Assembly: GCA_002304945.1 (NCBI GenBank)
Contig: DBPQ01000122.1
Coordinates: 295 to 26,671 of the forward strand
Direction: 5' to 3'
Length of the DNA: 26,377 bases
Source: Actinomycetales bacterium UBA1416
Lineage (GTDB): Bacteria > Actinomycetota > Actinomycetes > Actinomycetales > Actinomycetaceae
A model generated the notes under the pieces. That model saw only the letters and a program-made list of their open reading frames with translations. It had not been told where the DNA came from and did not search any database. Position 1 is the stretch's first letter. Every line of letters begins with the position of its first letter. This document shows, one piece after another, positions 1 to 6,531 of this stretch. Both the position numbers and the translations under genes were made by a program.

Positions 1-61
1 GCCGGCGATCGAGAACGCGGTGTACCAGTACTACGCCCAGGCGCAGGTCATCGTACAGTAA
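1..61 (+). CDS. C-terminal end of an unidentified protein (partial)
   Basis: The second frame of the plus strand is open from the window edge to a TAA at 59-61 and encodes about 19 residues ending YYAQAQVIVQ. The next gene follows on the same strand after 63 bases with a good ribosome binding site, which fits the tail of an upstream gene. The fragment is too short to assign a family. It could also be a chance open stretch. Confidence 0.4.
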   Translation, partial: PAIENAVYQYYAQAQVIVQ

Positions 62-124
62 CGGCCGCGGCCGTCCGGCGACGCGGCGCATCCTTCAAAC
101 ACGGCCGCGCCCGGAGGGGGTCCC

Positions 125-1027
125 ATGGAGATTGACAGGCAGCGCGCGCGCGGCGACGGGGAATCCGCCTCCGCGGCACCGGAGGCGCAGGGGGCGCGGC
201 GCGCCTGTCTTGCCCGCCTCTCGGAGTTCAGGGAGCGGGTCGAGGCGCTGGGGAAGGAGCTTGACGACTTTCGGAGGAGACTCGACGAGCTCGAGCTCGC
301 CCTCCCCGCCTTGCCCGAGAAGACGGCACCCCCGCACGAGGCGCCCCCCCGGACGGCGGAGGAGGGCCCCGACTACCTCGAGGGGATACAGGGCCGGATC
401 CACCTCCTCCTGCACGAGGAGACGGAGTCGGCGGAGCGGATGCAGGCGGATCCCGTCTCGGACGCCCGGATGGTCTGCCCTTCGTGCGGGACGCTCGCGG
501 ACCGTGCCGCCGAGGCGTGTCCCGACTGCGGCGCCCCGACCGCCCCGGCGCCCGACGGGGCGGGGAGGATCTTCCCCCTCCCGCCGGAGAGGTTCCTGCG
601 CGTCTTCAACGACCGGTACGGCTGGTTCCTCAGGGCGTTCGACAAGGCGACACACTACGCGGACCGGAAGGGGGATTACGACAAGGCGATCGATCTCCTG
701 CAGCCGGTGGCGCGTTTCATGGAGGAGAATCTTTCGCTCCTCAGGAGCAAGCACAAAGATTTCAAGCTCGCCCTCGCCTACGCCTACCTCGGGCGCTGCT
801 GCTTCCAGAGCGGCCGCATCGAGGAGGCGGTCAGGCACTACAAGAAGGGGATCCTCTTGAGGGCCGGGAATTCGTACAACTGCGAGATCGGCCTCACCGC
901 CGTCTACCGCGACCTCGTCCGCCGGGTGAGGGAGACAGGCCGCCCCCTCGCGCCGGAGGCCCGCTCGTATCTGAGCCCCCGCGAGATCGAAACACTCAAC
1001 ACGCTGGGGACACGCGACGCCACCTGA
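125..1027 (+). CDS. Zinc-ribbon / TPR-like protein of unknown function
   Basis: This is a 300-residue protein whose function I do not recognise. Residues ~28-60 are charged and look like a short coiled coil. A Pro/Ala-rich linker follows, then a four-cysteine zinc ribbon (CPSCG at 118-122 and CPDCG at 132-136), a second Pro/Ala linker, and a helical C-terminal half (~155-265). Residues ~187-245 have the AIDLL...ALAYAYLG...EEAVRHYKKG pattern of tetratricopeptide repeats. There is no signal peptide or membrane segment, so it is probably a cytoplasmic scaffold. The ATG is preceded at the usual distance by GGAGG. It uses at least 8 AGG and one AGA arginine codons, unlike the genes right of ~4160. 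An ATP-grasp gene follows 40 bases downstream on the same strand and may share its transcript. Confidence 0.8.
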   Translation: MEIDRQRARGDGESASAAPEAQGARRACLARLSEFRERVEALGKELDDFRRRLDELELALPALPEKTAPPHEAPPRTAEEGPDYLEGIQGRIHLLLHEETESAERMQADPVSDARMVCPSCGTLADRAAEACPDCGAPTAPAPDGAGRIFPLPPERFLRVFNDRYGWFLRAFDKATHYADRKGDYDKAIDLLQPVARFMEENLSLLRSKHKDFKLALAYAYLGRCCFQSGRIEEAVRHYKKGILLRAGNSYNCEIGLTAVYRDLVRRVRETGRPLAPEARSYLSPREIETLNTLGTRDAT

Positions 1028-1067
1028 CTCCCGAGGGCGCGCCCCCGCCCCGCAGCCGCTACACGCG

Positions 1068-2006
1068 ATGACCACGACACTCGATATCTGCATCGCCTGG
1101 GAATGGAAGTACGACAAGGATTTCATCGCCCTCCTCCGCCGGAACTGCCTGGGGTGCGGCCTCTCCACCTGCGTCGTGGATCCCGGGAGCCTCGCCGAGA
1201 TCGAGCGCGCGGTGGCCTCGGGGGAGCTCGCCTTTAGGGCGTTCTTCGACCGCGCCTCCGACACGAACCCCGCTTTCGTCCCGCTCGCCGCCGCGCTCGG
1301 AAACACGGAGACGCTCTGCGTGAACCCGCTCCCCGACGTCGAGCGGGCGATCGACAAGGCCGCGATGCACCACGAGTTCTCGATCCGCGGCATCGACGTC
1401 CCCCGCACAATCATCCTGCCGGTCTTCAGGGACGACGACCCCGCGGAGGCGCTCCCCGTCCTCGGGGAGCTGGGGGTTCCGTTCATCGTCAAGCCCGCGC
1501 ACGGAGGCGGCGGCCTCGGGGTCCTGGTGGGCGCGCGTTCCCTCGCGGAGGTGCAGGCGGCGCGGATGGAGTTCAGGCACGACCGGATCCTCGTCCAGGA
1601 GAATATCGTCCCGAGGCTCATCGAGGGGAGGAAGGCCTGGTTCCGCGCCTACTACGCCGGGGGTGACACCCTGCTCTGCTGGTGGGACCCGCAACGGCAC
1701 ATCTACGAACGGGTGACGACGGACGAGGCGGCGCGATGGGGGCTGGGGAGGATGGAGGCGATCACGCGCGAGATCCGCGCGATCGCGCGGTTGAACTTCT
1801 TCTCGACCGAGATCGCCCTGACCGATTCGATGCGGTGGGTCTCGGTCGACTATGTCAACGACCAGTGCGACATGCGGTTCAAATCGAGAACGCCGGAGGG
1901 GGTTCCCGACGACGTGGCGCAGAGCATCTGCGGCTCCCTGGCGCGCTTCGTCGCGCGGGAGGTCTGCGGGAAGACGGCTGCCCCGCCGCCGCACCCCGGT
2001 CGCTGA
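1068..2006 (+). CDS. ATP-grasp domain protein (RimK/carbamoyl-phosphate-ligase-like fold)
   Basis: This 312-residue protein has the layout of an ATP-grasp ligase. An N-terminal preATP-grasp part (1-~95) starts LDICIAWEW. The ATP-binding core carries FIVKPAHGGGGLGV (139-152; Lys142 and the glycine loop), VQEN (176-179; Glu178 as the adenine-side acid), and FFSTEIA and VSVDYVND (244-266), which supply likely Mg-binding Glu248, Asp261 and Asn264. ATP-grasp enzymes join a carboxylate to an amine or thiol through an acyl phosphate; the substrates here cannot be read from sequence. No clear ribosome binding site precedes the ATG at 1068, so coupling to the upstream zinc-ribbon gene is possible. It uses AGG arginine codons freely (6 seen). 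It ends 10 bases from the convergent dehydrogenase gene. Confidence 0.75.
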   Translation: MTTTLDICIAWEWKYDKDFIALLRRNCLGCGLSTCVVDPGSLAEIERAVASGELAFRAFFDRASDTNPAFVPLAAALGNTETLCVNPLPDVERAIDKAAMHHEFSIRGIDVPRTIILPVFRDDDPAEALPVLGELGVPFIVKPAHGGGGLGVLVGARSLAEVQAARMEFRHDRILVQENIVPRLIEGRKAWFRAYYAGGDTLLCWWDPQRHIYERVTTDEAARWGLGRMEAITREIRAIARLNFFSTEIALTDSMRWVSVDYVNDQCDMRFKSRTPEGVPDDVAQSICGSLARFVAREVCGKTAAPPPHPGR

Positions 2007-2016
2007 CTTCGCAAGC

Positions 2017-3666
2017 CTACCGCCGCTCCCTCCGCACCTCGTCCTTGATCCGCTGGATATGCCCGCGCCCCAGCCCCTTCACCTCGCAGCCGAGCTCGAA
2101 GTACCGCTTGATCTTCGCGTCGTCGAGCATGCCGAAGCAGTCGATGATCGCGGCGGCCCCCCCGATCATGCGGACCACCTCGTCGGGATCGAGGCGCAGA
2201 TACGGCGCGTGCCGGACGGCGAAGATCACCGCGTCCGCGCCGGAGAGCCCCTTCTCGAGGTCGCTGCAGACCCGCACCTCCGCGAGCCGGTTTTGCCCGC
2301 GGAAGAACCCCTTCTTCCCGTGCCCCTTCCCGGGGTACGACTCCTGCTTCTCCAGCTCCGGCCACGACCGCACGTACGGGTCATGGACCCTGATCTCCGC
2401 CCCCATCTCCGAGAGGCGCCGCGCAATGATCTCGGACCCGCTGTAGCGGGTGTCGCCGACGTCCTCGCGATACGAGGCGCCGAGGAGCAGGATCTCCGCC
2501 GCGGCGACCGGGCGGTTCATGTTCCGCAGGGCGTCCCGCGTGATCTGGGCCGCATGGAGGCCTCGCGTGTCGTTGATGTCGATGGCGAGCGGGGTGATCT
2601 TGAAGATCTCGTCCTCGAAGCCCAGGATATGCCGGTAGGCCCACATCCCGAGCCCGCCGTCCTTCGGCAGGCAGTAGCCGCCGATGCCGGGGCCCGGGAA
2701 GATGATGTTGGAGTGCGTGGGGCGCACCTTGATCGCGTTGATCACCTTGACCAGGTCCACGCCGTTCCGCTCGGCGAAGAGACTCCACTCGTCGAGGAAC
2801 GCGAGGCAGGCGGCGCGGTAGCTGTTCTCGACGATCTTCGCGGTCTCCGACTCGATCGGACGGTCCAGGACGGTGAGCGGGTACCGCTTCGTGTTCAGGA
2901 TTTCGTTCAAGAACCGCACCACCCGTTCCCGGGCCCGGGGATTGATCCCGCTGCAGACGCGCCAGAAGTCGCGGATGCTGGCGACGTACTCCTTCCCCGG
3001 CATCACCCGCTCGTAGCTGTGGGCGAGGAGCGGATCGGAGGCGATGCCGCGCTTCCGGAACGTTTTCCGCATGATCGGGTACGCCACCTGCTCGGTCGTC
3101 CCGGGGGGCACGGTCGTCTCGATGAGGACCAGCGTCTCCGGCCGGATATGCCGGGCGATGATCTCCAGCGACTCCTCGAGGGCGGCGATGTCGGCCCACC
3201 CCTTGCGCACGTCGCCGAGGGCGTACTTGGCGTAGTCGCACTGGACGTCCACGACGACCACGTCGGCGAGGGAGAGCACGTCGTAGACCCAGGTCGCGAC
3301 AAGGGTCTTCGTCTCGAGGACGCAGCGGCGGATGATCCGCGCCACCTCGGGGTCCTCCGCCTCCACCGGGGGGACGCCGCGGTTGAGGAGCGGTATCTTC
3401 CAGTAGGAGCGGACGCTCGGGCGCTGCATCCCGATCACGAACTTCGACGGCCTGCCGCCCTTCCCCCTGCTGTCCGCGACGATCGCCGCCATCACGGCGC
3501 CGACGAACCCGACCCCCATCACCACCACGACCTCCCGCTTCTCCTTTCGGTGGGCCGCGGCGAGTTTCTTCACCCGGGCGAACTCCCTGGGGTACTCCTC
3601 CGGACGGGGCAGCGGGAATTTAGCCCCGGAGGGGCTGATCGAGTAGAGCCGCTTGTTCGCGTTCAT
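2017..3666 (-). CDS. Nucleotide-sugar dehydrogenase (UDP-glucose/GDP-mannose dehydrogenase family), long form
   Basis: This is a 549-residue NAD-dependent enzyme of the family that oxidises the C6 alcohol of a UDP- or GDP-sugar to a uronic acid. The Rossmann motif GVGFVG lies at 51-56. The catalytic lysine is in ESETAKIVENSYRA (Lys277) and the catalytic cysteine in GPGIGGYCLPKD (Cys332). The C-terminal UDP-binding domain runs from ~385 (EILLLGASYREDVGDTR). It is ~100 residues longer than typical family members (~430), because of a ~45-residue N-terminal extension and a charged insert at ~432-465. The start is supported by AGGAAGG eight bases upstream and a TACAAT box further up. The exact sugar is unknown. 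It points to capsule, O-antigen or exopolysaccharide synthesis in the left-hand source organism, although no glycosyltransferase is in view. Confidence 0.88.
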   Translation of the reverse strand: MNANKRLYSISPSGAKFPLPRPEEYPREFARVKKLAAAHRKEKREVVVVMGVGFVGAVMAAIVADSRGKGGRPSKFVIGMQRPSVRSYWKIPLLNRGVPPVEAEDPEVARIIRRCVLETKTLVATWVYDVLSLADVVVVDVQCDYAKYALGDVRKGWADIAALEESLEIIARHIRPETLVLIETTVPPGTTEQVAYPIMRKTFRKRGIASDPLLAHSYERVMPGKEYVASIRDFWRVCSGINPRARERVVRFLNEILNTKRYPLTVLDRPIESETAKIVENSYRAACLAFLDEWSLFAERNGVDLVKVINAIKVRPTHSNIIFPGPGIGGYCLPKDGGLGMWAYRHILGFEDEIFKITPLAIDINDTRGLHAAQITRDALRNMNRPVAAAEILLLGASYREDVGDTRYSGSEIIARRLSEMGAEIRVHDPYVRSWPELEKQESYPGKGHGKKGFFRGQNRLAEVRVCSDLEKGLSGADAVIFAVRHAPYLRLDPDEVVRMIGGAAAIIDCFGMLDDAKIKRYFELGCEVKGLGRGHIQRIKDEVRRERR

Positions 3667-3709
3667 CCTGCCTTCCTTTCAGCGCCGCGGCATCCGGCTG
3701 CAAAGGGGT

Positions 3710-3715
3710 ATTGTA
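3710..3715 (-). promoter_or_regulatory. Possible -10 box of the nucleotide-sugar dehydrogenase gene
   Basis: The minus strand reads TACAAT here, one base from the TATAAT consensus, 43 bases before the start codon at 3666. No convincing -35 hexamer lies 16-18 bases upstream. The rest of the 3667-3863 gap shows nothing that I can assign. Confidence 0.35.
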
Positions 3716-3863
3716 GCAGAACGGCCGGCCGCCGTGATCGGTCAGATGGCCTGAGGGCGATCCGCTCCCCCGCCCCGGGATCGACCCATCCGGCGCACGG
3801 CGCCCTTCCTCCTCGACAGGCGGGGGGCACGATGACGAAGCGGAGGCGCCCGAAACGGCGGCA

Positions 3864-4595
3864 CTAGCCGGCGAGCCCGCGCTCGACGAGGGCGCGCACA
3901 TCCCCGACCCACGGCGCGGCGGGGATCTCCGACGGCGGGATGGCCGAGGATCGCACGAAGAGGAACGCGTCGTCGTGCGTGTGCATCCCGGTGAAGACGC
4001 CCCTGGAGACCAGCGCCGGTGCGGCGAGGCGCCCCTTCAGATCGAACCCCCGCCGGGGCAGGAGCACGAGATCGGGGGCCTCGGCGATCCGGCTCCCCGC
4101 ATAGAGCTCCTCTCTCGAGAAGACGCTGCGGATCACCGGCCTCCCGTTCACCGAGAGATCCTGGAGGGCGCCGGCGACGTCCCGGGCGACGGTCACGATG
4201 GTGCCCTCGACGGGCGCGGCGAGCGCGCGGTGTGCGCCCTGGGCGATGGCGTCGAACGCCCGGATGAGGTCGCTGGGCCCGGCGGAGTCGAGGCCCTCGA
4301 AGGTCCGTGCCAGGGCCTGGAGTGCCTGGGCGAGGATGACGCCCGAGTTGCCGCGTGCCCCCCAGAGCGCGCCGTCCGCGAGCGCCCGGGAGAGGTCGCC
4401 CAGCGACGCGTCCTCCGGCAGGTCCTGCGCCGAGCGGGCCCCTGCGGACAGGGTGAGGACGACGTTGGTGCCCGTGTCGGCGTCCGCCACTGGGAAAACG
4501 TTGAGCGCGTCGATGCGGGGGCGCGCCGAGGCCAGCGCCGTCAGGGCCAGCGTGACCCAGCGGCGCGCGGTCGGACCATCGAGACGGGCGTTCAT
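3864..4595 (-). CDS. Hybrid frame: DAK2-domain N-terminus joined to phosphodiesterase C-terminus (likely artefact)
   Basis: The frame encodes 243 residues with two unrelated halves. Residues 1-~143 match the start of actinobacterial DAK2 (DhaL/YloV-type) proteins: LNVFPVADADTGTN (31-44) holds the metal-binding aspartates, followed by GALWGARGNSGVILAQ (75-90) and PVEGTIVTVAR (128-138). These proteins are normally ~500 residues or more, and gene order (next to rpmB, with recG expected beyond) agrees with that identity. From ~145 on, the text is the end of an alkaline-phosphatase-superfamily type I phosphodiesterase: REELYAG (161-167), EAPDLVLLPRRGFDLKG (172-188), GVFTGMHTHDDAFLF (199-213). Those enzymes are also several hundred residues long. 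Both genes are therefore truncated and merged in frame. The start follows a TACCCT box ten bases upstream and has no good ribosome binding site. Confidence 0.8.
   Translation of the reverse strand: MNARLDGPTARRWVTLALTALASARPRIDALNVFPVADADTGTNVVLTLSAGARSAQDLPEDASLGDLSRALADGALWGARGNSGVILAQALQALARTFEGLDSAGPSDLIRAFDAIAQGAHRALAAPVEGTIVTVARDVAGALQDLSVNGRPVIRSVFSREELYAGSRIAEAPDLVLLPRRGFDLKGRLAAPALVSRGVFTGMHTHDDAFLFVRSSAIPPSEIPAAPWVGDVRALVERGLAG
4155..4180. other. Junction of two unrelated DNA segments
   Basis: Within codons ~139-147 of the hybrid frame, homology switches from DAK2 to type I phosphodiesterase. To the right, gene order and promoter style are actinobacterial. To the left, no gene belongs to that conserved cluster, and recG, the expected neighbour of the DAK2 gene, is absent. 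I see no insertion-sequence ends or target duplication at the switch. The exact base cannot be fixed without homologues. Confidence 0.75.
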
Positions 4596-4683
4596 CCTGC
4601 AAGGAAGGGTAGCGTGTCACACCCACGCCCACGCCCGGCTCGTCCGTGTGGCCGAGCACACGCTCCCGCCGACGTCGTCGCAT

Positions 4684-4712
4684 TTGAGACGGAGCCCGCG
4701 ACGGGGTATCCT
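4684..4712 (+). promoter_or_regulatory. rpmB promoter
   Basis: TTGAGA (4684-4689) and TATCCT (4707-4712) are separated by exactly 17 bases, a good match to the primary sigma factor consensus of actinobacteria. The box lies 70 bases before the rpmB start, leaving a leader of ~60 bases with the GGAG site near its end. Confidence 0.7.
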
Positions 4713-4781
4713 CGTGAGGTTGCTTCCGGCGCCCTCGCGCCCTCGTACCAGCACATCAGTACCAGCACAGGAGAGACCATC

Positions 4782-4973
4782 ATGGCTGCCACCTGCGACG
4801 TCTGCGGCAAGCGTCCGTTCTTCGGCAAGAGCGTGTCTCACTCCCACGTGCGCACGTCCCGCCGGTGGGACCCGAACATCCAGCGGGTGCGCGCCCTCGT
4901 GGACGGCGCTCCGAAGCGTCTCAACGTGTGCACCACCTGCCTGAAGTCCGGCAAGGTCGTGCGCAACGTCTGA
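4782..4973 (+). CDS. rpmB: 50S ribosomal protein L28 (zinc-binding form)
   Basis: The 63-residue protein has the L28 signature CDVCGKRPFFGKSVSHSH near the N-terminus and NVCTTCLKSGKV near the C-terminus. Two CxxC pairs (Cys5/Cys8 and Cys50/Cys53) make this the zinc-ribbon (C+) version; many bacteria also carry a cysteine-free paralogue for zinc starvation. L28 is part of the large ribosomal subunit. The start is fixed by the conserved N-terminus and an AGGAGAG site upstream. The gene has its own promoter and a strong terminator, so it is monocistronic. It is divergent from the DAK2 gene, as in other actinobacteria. Confidence 0.97.
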   Translation: MAATCDVCGKRPFFGKSVSHSHVRTSRRWDPNIQRVRALVDGAPKRLNVCTTCLKSGKVVRNV

Positions 4974-4990
4974 CCGGACACGTCACGGAA

Positions 4991-5016
4991 GGGCCACCCT
5001 CGGGTGGCCCTTTTCT
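4991..5016 (+). terminator. rpmB intrinsic terminator
   Basis: GGGCCACC and GGTGGCCC pair around a CTCG loop (4991-5010), followed by TTTTCT. It lies 18 bases after the rpmB stop and is oriented for the plus strand. The other strand lacks a T run after the hairpin. Confidence 0.85.
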
Positions 5017-5050
5017 CATGTTCCCCGTCGATCAGCGCCGCTCGATCCCG

Positions 5051-6001
5051 TCAGCGGCCCCCGAAGTGGTCCCAGCCCACGGTGAGGGTCGGGGGTGCAC
5101 CGTCGACCAGTACGGCATGGGACCCGCGCTCACGCACGGCCCCGAGCACCTGGAAGCCCGCTGGGACCGTGCCCGGGGCGAAGGCCGCGAGGAACCCGTG
5201 GTCCTCTCCCCCGCCGGCCACCCACGGCAGCGGATCGGCCCCGAGTGCCTCGGCCATCGCGGCGAGTTCCGGATCGACCGGGAGGTGCACGTCGAGCGTG
5301 ACGCCGGAGGCCCGGGCCATCCGTCCGGCGTCGCGCAGGAGCCCGTCCGAGACGTCCAACATGGCGTGGGCGTGACGCGCCGTCAGTGCGACCGCGAGCG
5401 GGGGGCGGGGCCGACGGTACACCGCGGTGTCGCGGTCGTGGTGGCCGGCCCGCAGGGCCGCGAGCCCCGCGGCGGAGCGCCCCAGCGTGCCCGCGTGCGC
5501 GACGACGTCGCCCACCCGTGCGCCGGACCGCAGCACGGGCGTGTGGCCGCGGAGGTCGCCGTGGGCGGTCACGGCGACGACGACGGCGTCCCCGGCCGAC
5601 AGGTCGCCGCCGACGACGCCGCAGGGGACGCCGGTCTGGGCCGTCAGCTCCTCGCACGCCGCGGCCATCCCCGCGGCGAGGCCGCGCACCCAGTCCACGG
5701 GCAGGTCACCCGGGAGGACGACGGCGGCCACGAACGACACGGGCACCGCACCCATGGACCCCACGTCCGCCGCGTTCTGCATGATGGACCGCCACCCCAC
5801 GTCGGCGCCGGAGGACCAGTTCCGCGAGAAGTGGCGATCCTCGACGAGCACGTCGGTCGTGATGACGACGCGTGGCTCCGACAGCGGCACGACCGCGGCG
5901 TCGTCGCCATTCGGCACCTCGGCCGCGCCCTGCGGCAGCAGGGGGGTGAAGGTGGCGAGGAGCGCCTCCTCGTCCAGGTCCCGCACGGGCGTCGTTCTCA
6001 T
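5051..6001 (-). CDS. thiL: Thiamine-monophosphate kinase
   Basis: This 316-residue enzyme phosphorylates thiamine monophosphate with ATP to give the cofactor thiamine diphosphate, the last step of thiamine synthesis. Seen motifs are NGDDAAVV (31-38) and TTDVLVEDRHF (48-58) for ATP and magnesium, then MQNAADVGSMGAVP (74-87), and MLDVSDGLLRDAGRMA and GGGEDHGFL in the second half, all typical of the PurM-like ThiL fold. The frame stays open far upstream, but that stretch is the antisense of the neighbouring lipoprotein. The ATG at 6001 sits six bases after a TACGGT box, so the transcript is probably leaderless. It is divergent from the DUF3515 gene by 22 bases. Confidence 0.93.
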   Translation of the reverse strand: MRTTPVRDLDEEALLATFTPLLPQGAAEVPNGDDAAVVPLSEPRVVITTDVLVEDRHFSRNWSSGADVGWRSIMQNAADVGSMGAVPVSFVAAVVLPGDLPVDWVRGLAAGMAAACEELTAQTGVPCGVVGGDLSAGDAVVVAVTAHGDLRGHTPVLRSGARVGDVVAHAGTLGRSAAGLAALRAGHHDRDTAVYRRPRPPLAVALTARHAHAMLDVSDGLLRDAGRMARASGVTLDVHLPVDPELAAMAEALGADPLPWVAGGGEDHGFLAAFAPGTVPAGFQVLGAVRERGSHAVLVDGAPPTLTVGWDHFGGR

Positions 6002-6007
6002 CTGGCC

Positions 6008-6017
6008 ACCGTACAGT
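6008..6017. promoter_or_regulatory. Overlapping divergent -10 boxes of thiL and the DUF3515 gene
   Basis: ACCGTACAGT contains TACGGT on the minus strand (6013-6008) and TACAGT on the plus strand (6012-6017), sharing two bases. Each box ends six bases before its start codon (6001 and 6024), so transcription from the seventh base would begin at the A of each ATG. No clear -35 box is seen for either gene. Confidence 0.55.
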
Positions 6018-6023
6018 TGGAGC

Positions 6024-6527
6024 ATGCGCGCGCGCGTGGTCTCCCTCATCCTGGTGCTCCCGGTGGCCGGGTGCGCGAACGCCGTCCACCTGCAGCCGGC
6101 ACCGGCGGCTCCCGATCCCGTCTGCGCGGCGGTGATCCAGGCACTGCCGGAGGAGCTCGCGGGGCTCGCCCAGGCCTCCACGACGGCGCAGGCCGCCGTG
6201 GCGTGGGGCCGGGAGGACCCCATCACCCTGCGGTGCGGGGTTGACCCGCCCCCGCCGACAACGGACCGCTGCATCACGGTGGAGTCCGGCGGAAGTTCCG
6301 TCGACTGGATCAACCCCGAGGCGGACTCCCCGCTGATCCCCGATCACGCCGACACCGAGATCGGCTCATGGACCTTCATCACCTACGGACGCTCCCCGGC
6401 CATCGAGGTCGTCGTACCGGCGGCGGCGGTGACCGAGCAGCCGGACGCGGTGCTCGTGGGCCTGGCGGCGGCGGTCCAGCGAAGTCCCGCCGACAGGTTC
6501 TGCCTCACGGCAACCGACGTCCCCTGA
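6024..6527 (+). CDS. DUF3515 family lipoprotein
   Basis: The 167-residue protein has a short lipoprotein signal peptide with lipobox LPVAGC, so Cys17 would be acylated and the protein tethered to the outer face of the membrane. The mature part fits DUF3515: ITLRCGVDPPPPTTDRC in the middle, then VDWI, FITYGRSPAIEVVVP and a closing cysteine near the C-terminus. Its function is unknown, but the family sits between thiL and ddl in many actinobacteria (Rv2980 in M. tuberculosis is the counterpart by position). The start is leaderless after TACAGT. The stop lies 4 bases from the convergent ddl stop. Confidence 0.85.
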   Translation: MRARVVSLILVLPVAGCANAVHLQPAPAAPDPVCAAVIQALPEELAGLAQASTTAQAAVAWGREDPITLRCGVDPPPPTTDRCITVESGGSSVDWINPEADSPLIPDHADTEIGSWTFITYGRSPAIEVVVPAAAVTEQPDAVLVGLAAAVQRSPADRFCLTATDVP

Positions 6528-6531
6528 GCGC

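Noticed and set aside
1852..3867. A 671-residue plus-strand frame opposite the nucleotide-sugar dehydrogenase.
   Set aside because: It overlaps a gene with intact catalytic motifs, and its translation matches no domain pattern; it is a shadow of high GC.
3832..3867. A tiny 11-residue very basic frame (MTKRRRPKRRH) on the plus strand.
   Set aside because: It has no clear promoter, is too short to judge, and lies between the left genes and the hybrid frame; chance is the best explanation.
3864..4595. The idea that the DAK2/phosphodiesterase frame is a natural two-domain fusion enzyme.
   Set aside because: Both parts lack most of their own domains, including the phosphodiesterase's N-terminal metal site, so no working enzyme could result.
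5051..6313. The longer 420-residue version of thiL starting upstream of 6001.
   Set aside because: The extra 104 residues are the antisense of the DUF3515 lipoprotein and have no ThiL similarity; the MRTTPVRDL start fits family length and the -10 spacing.
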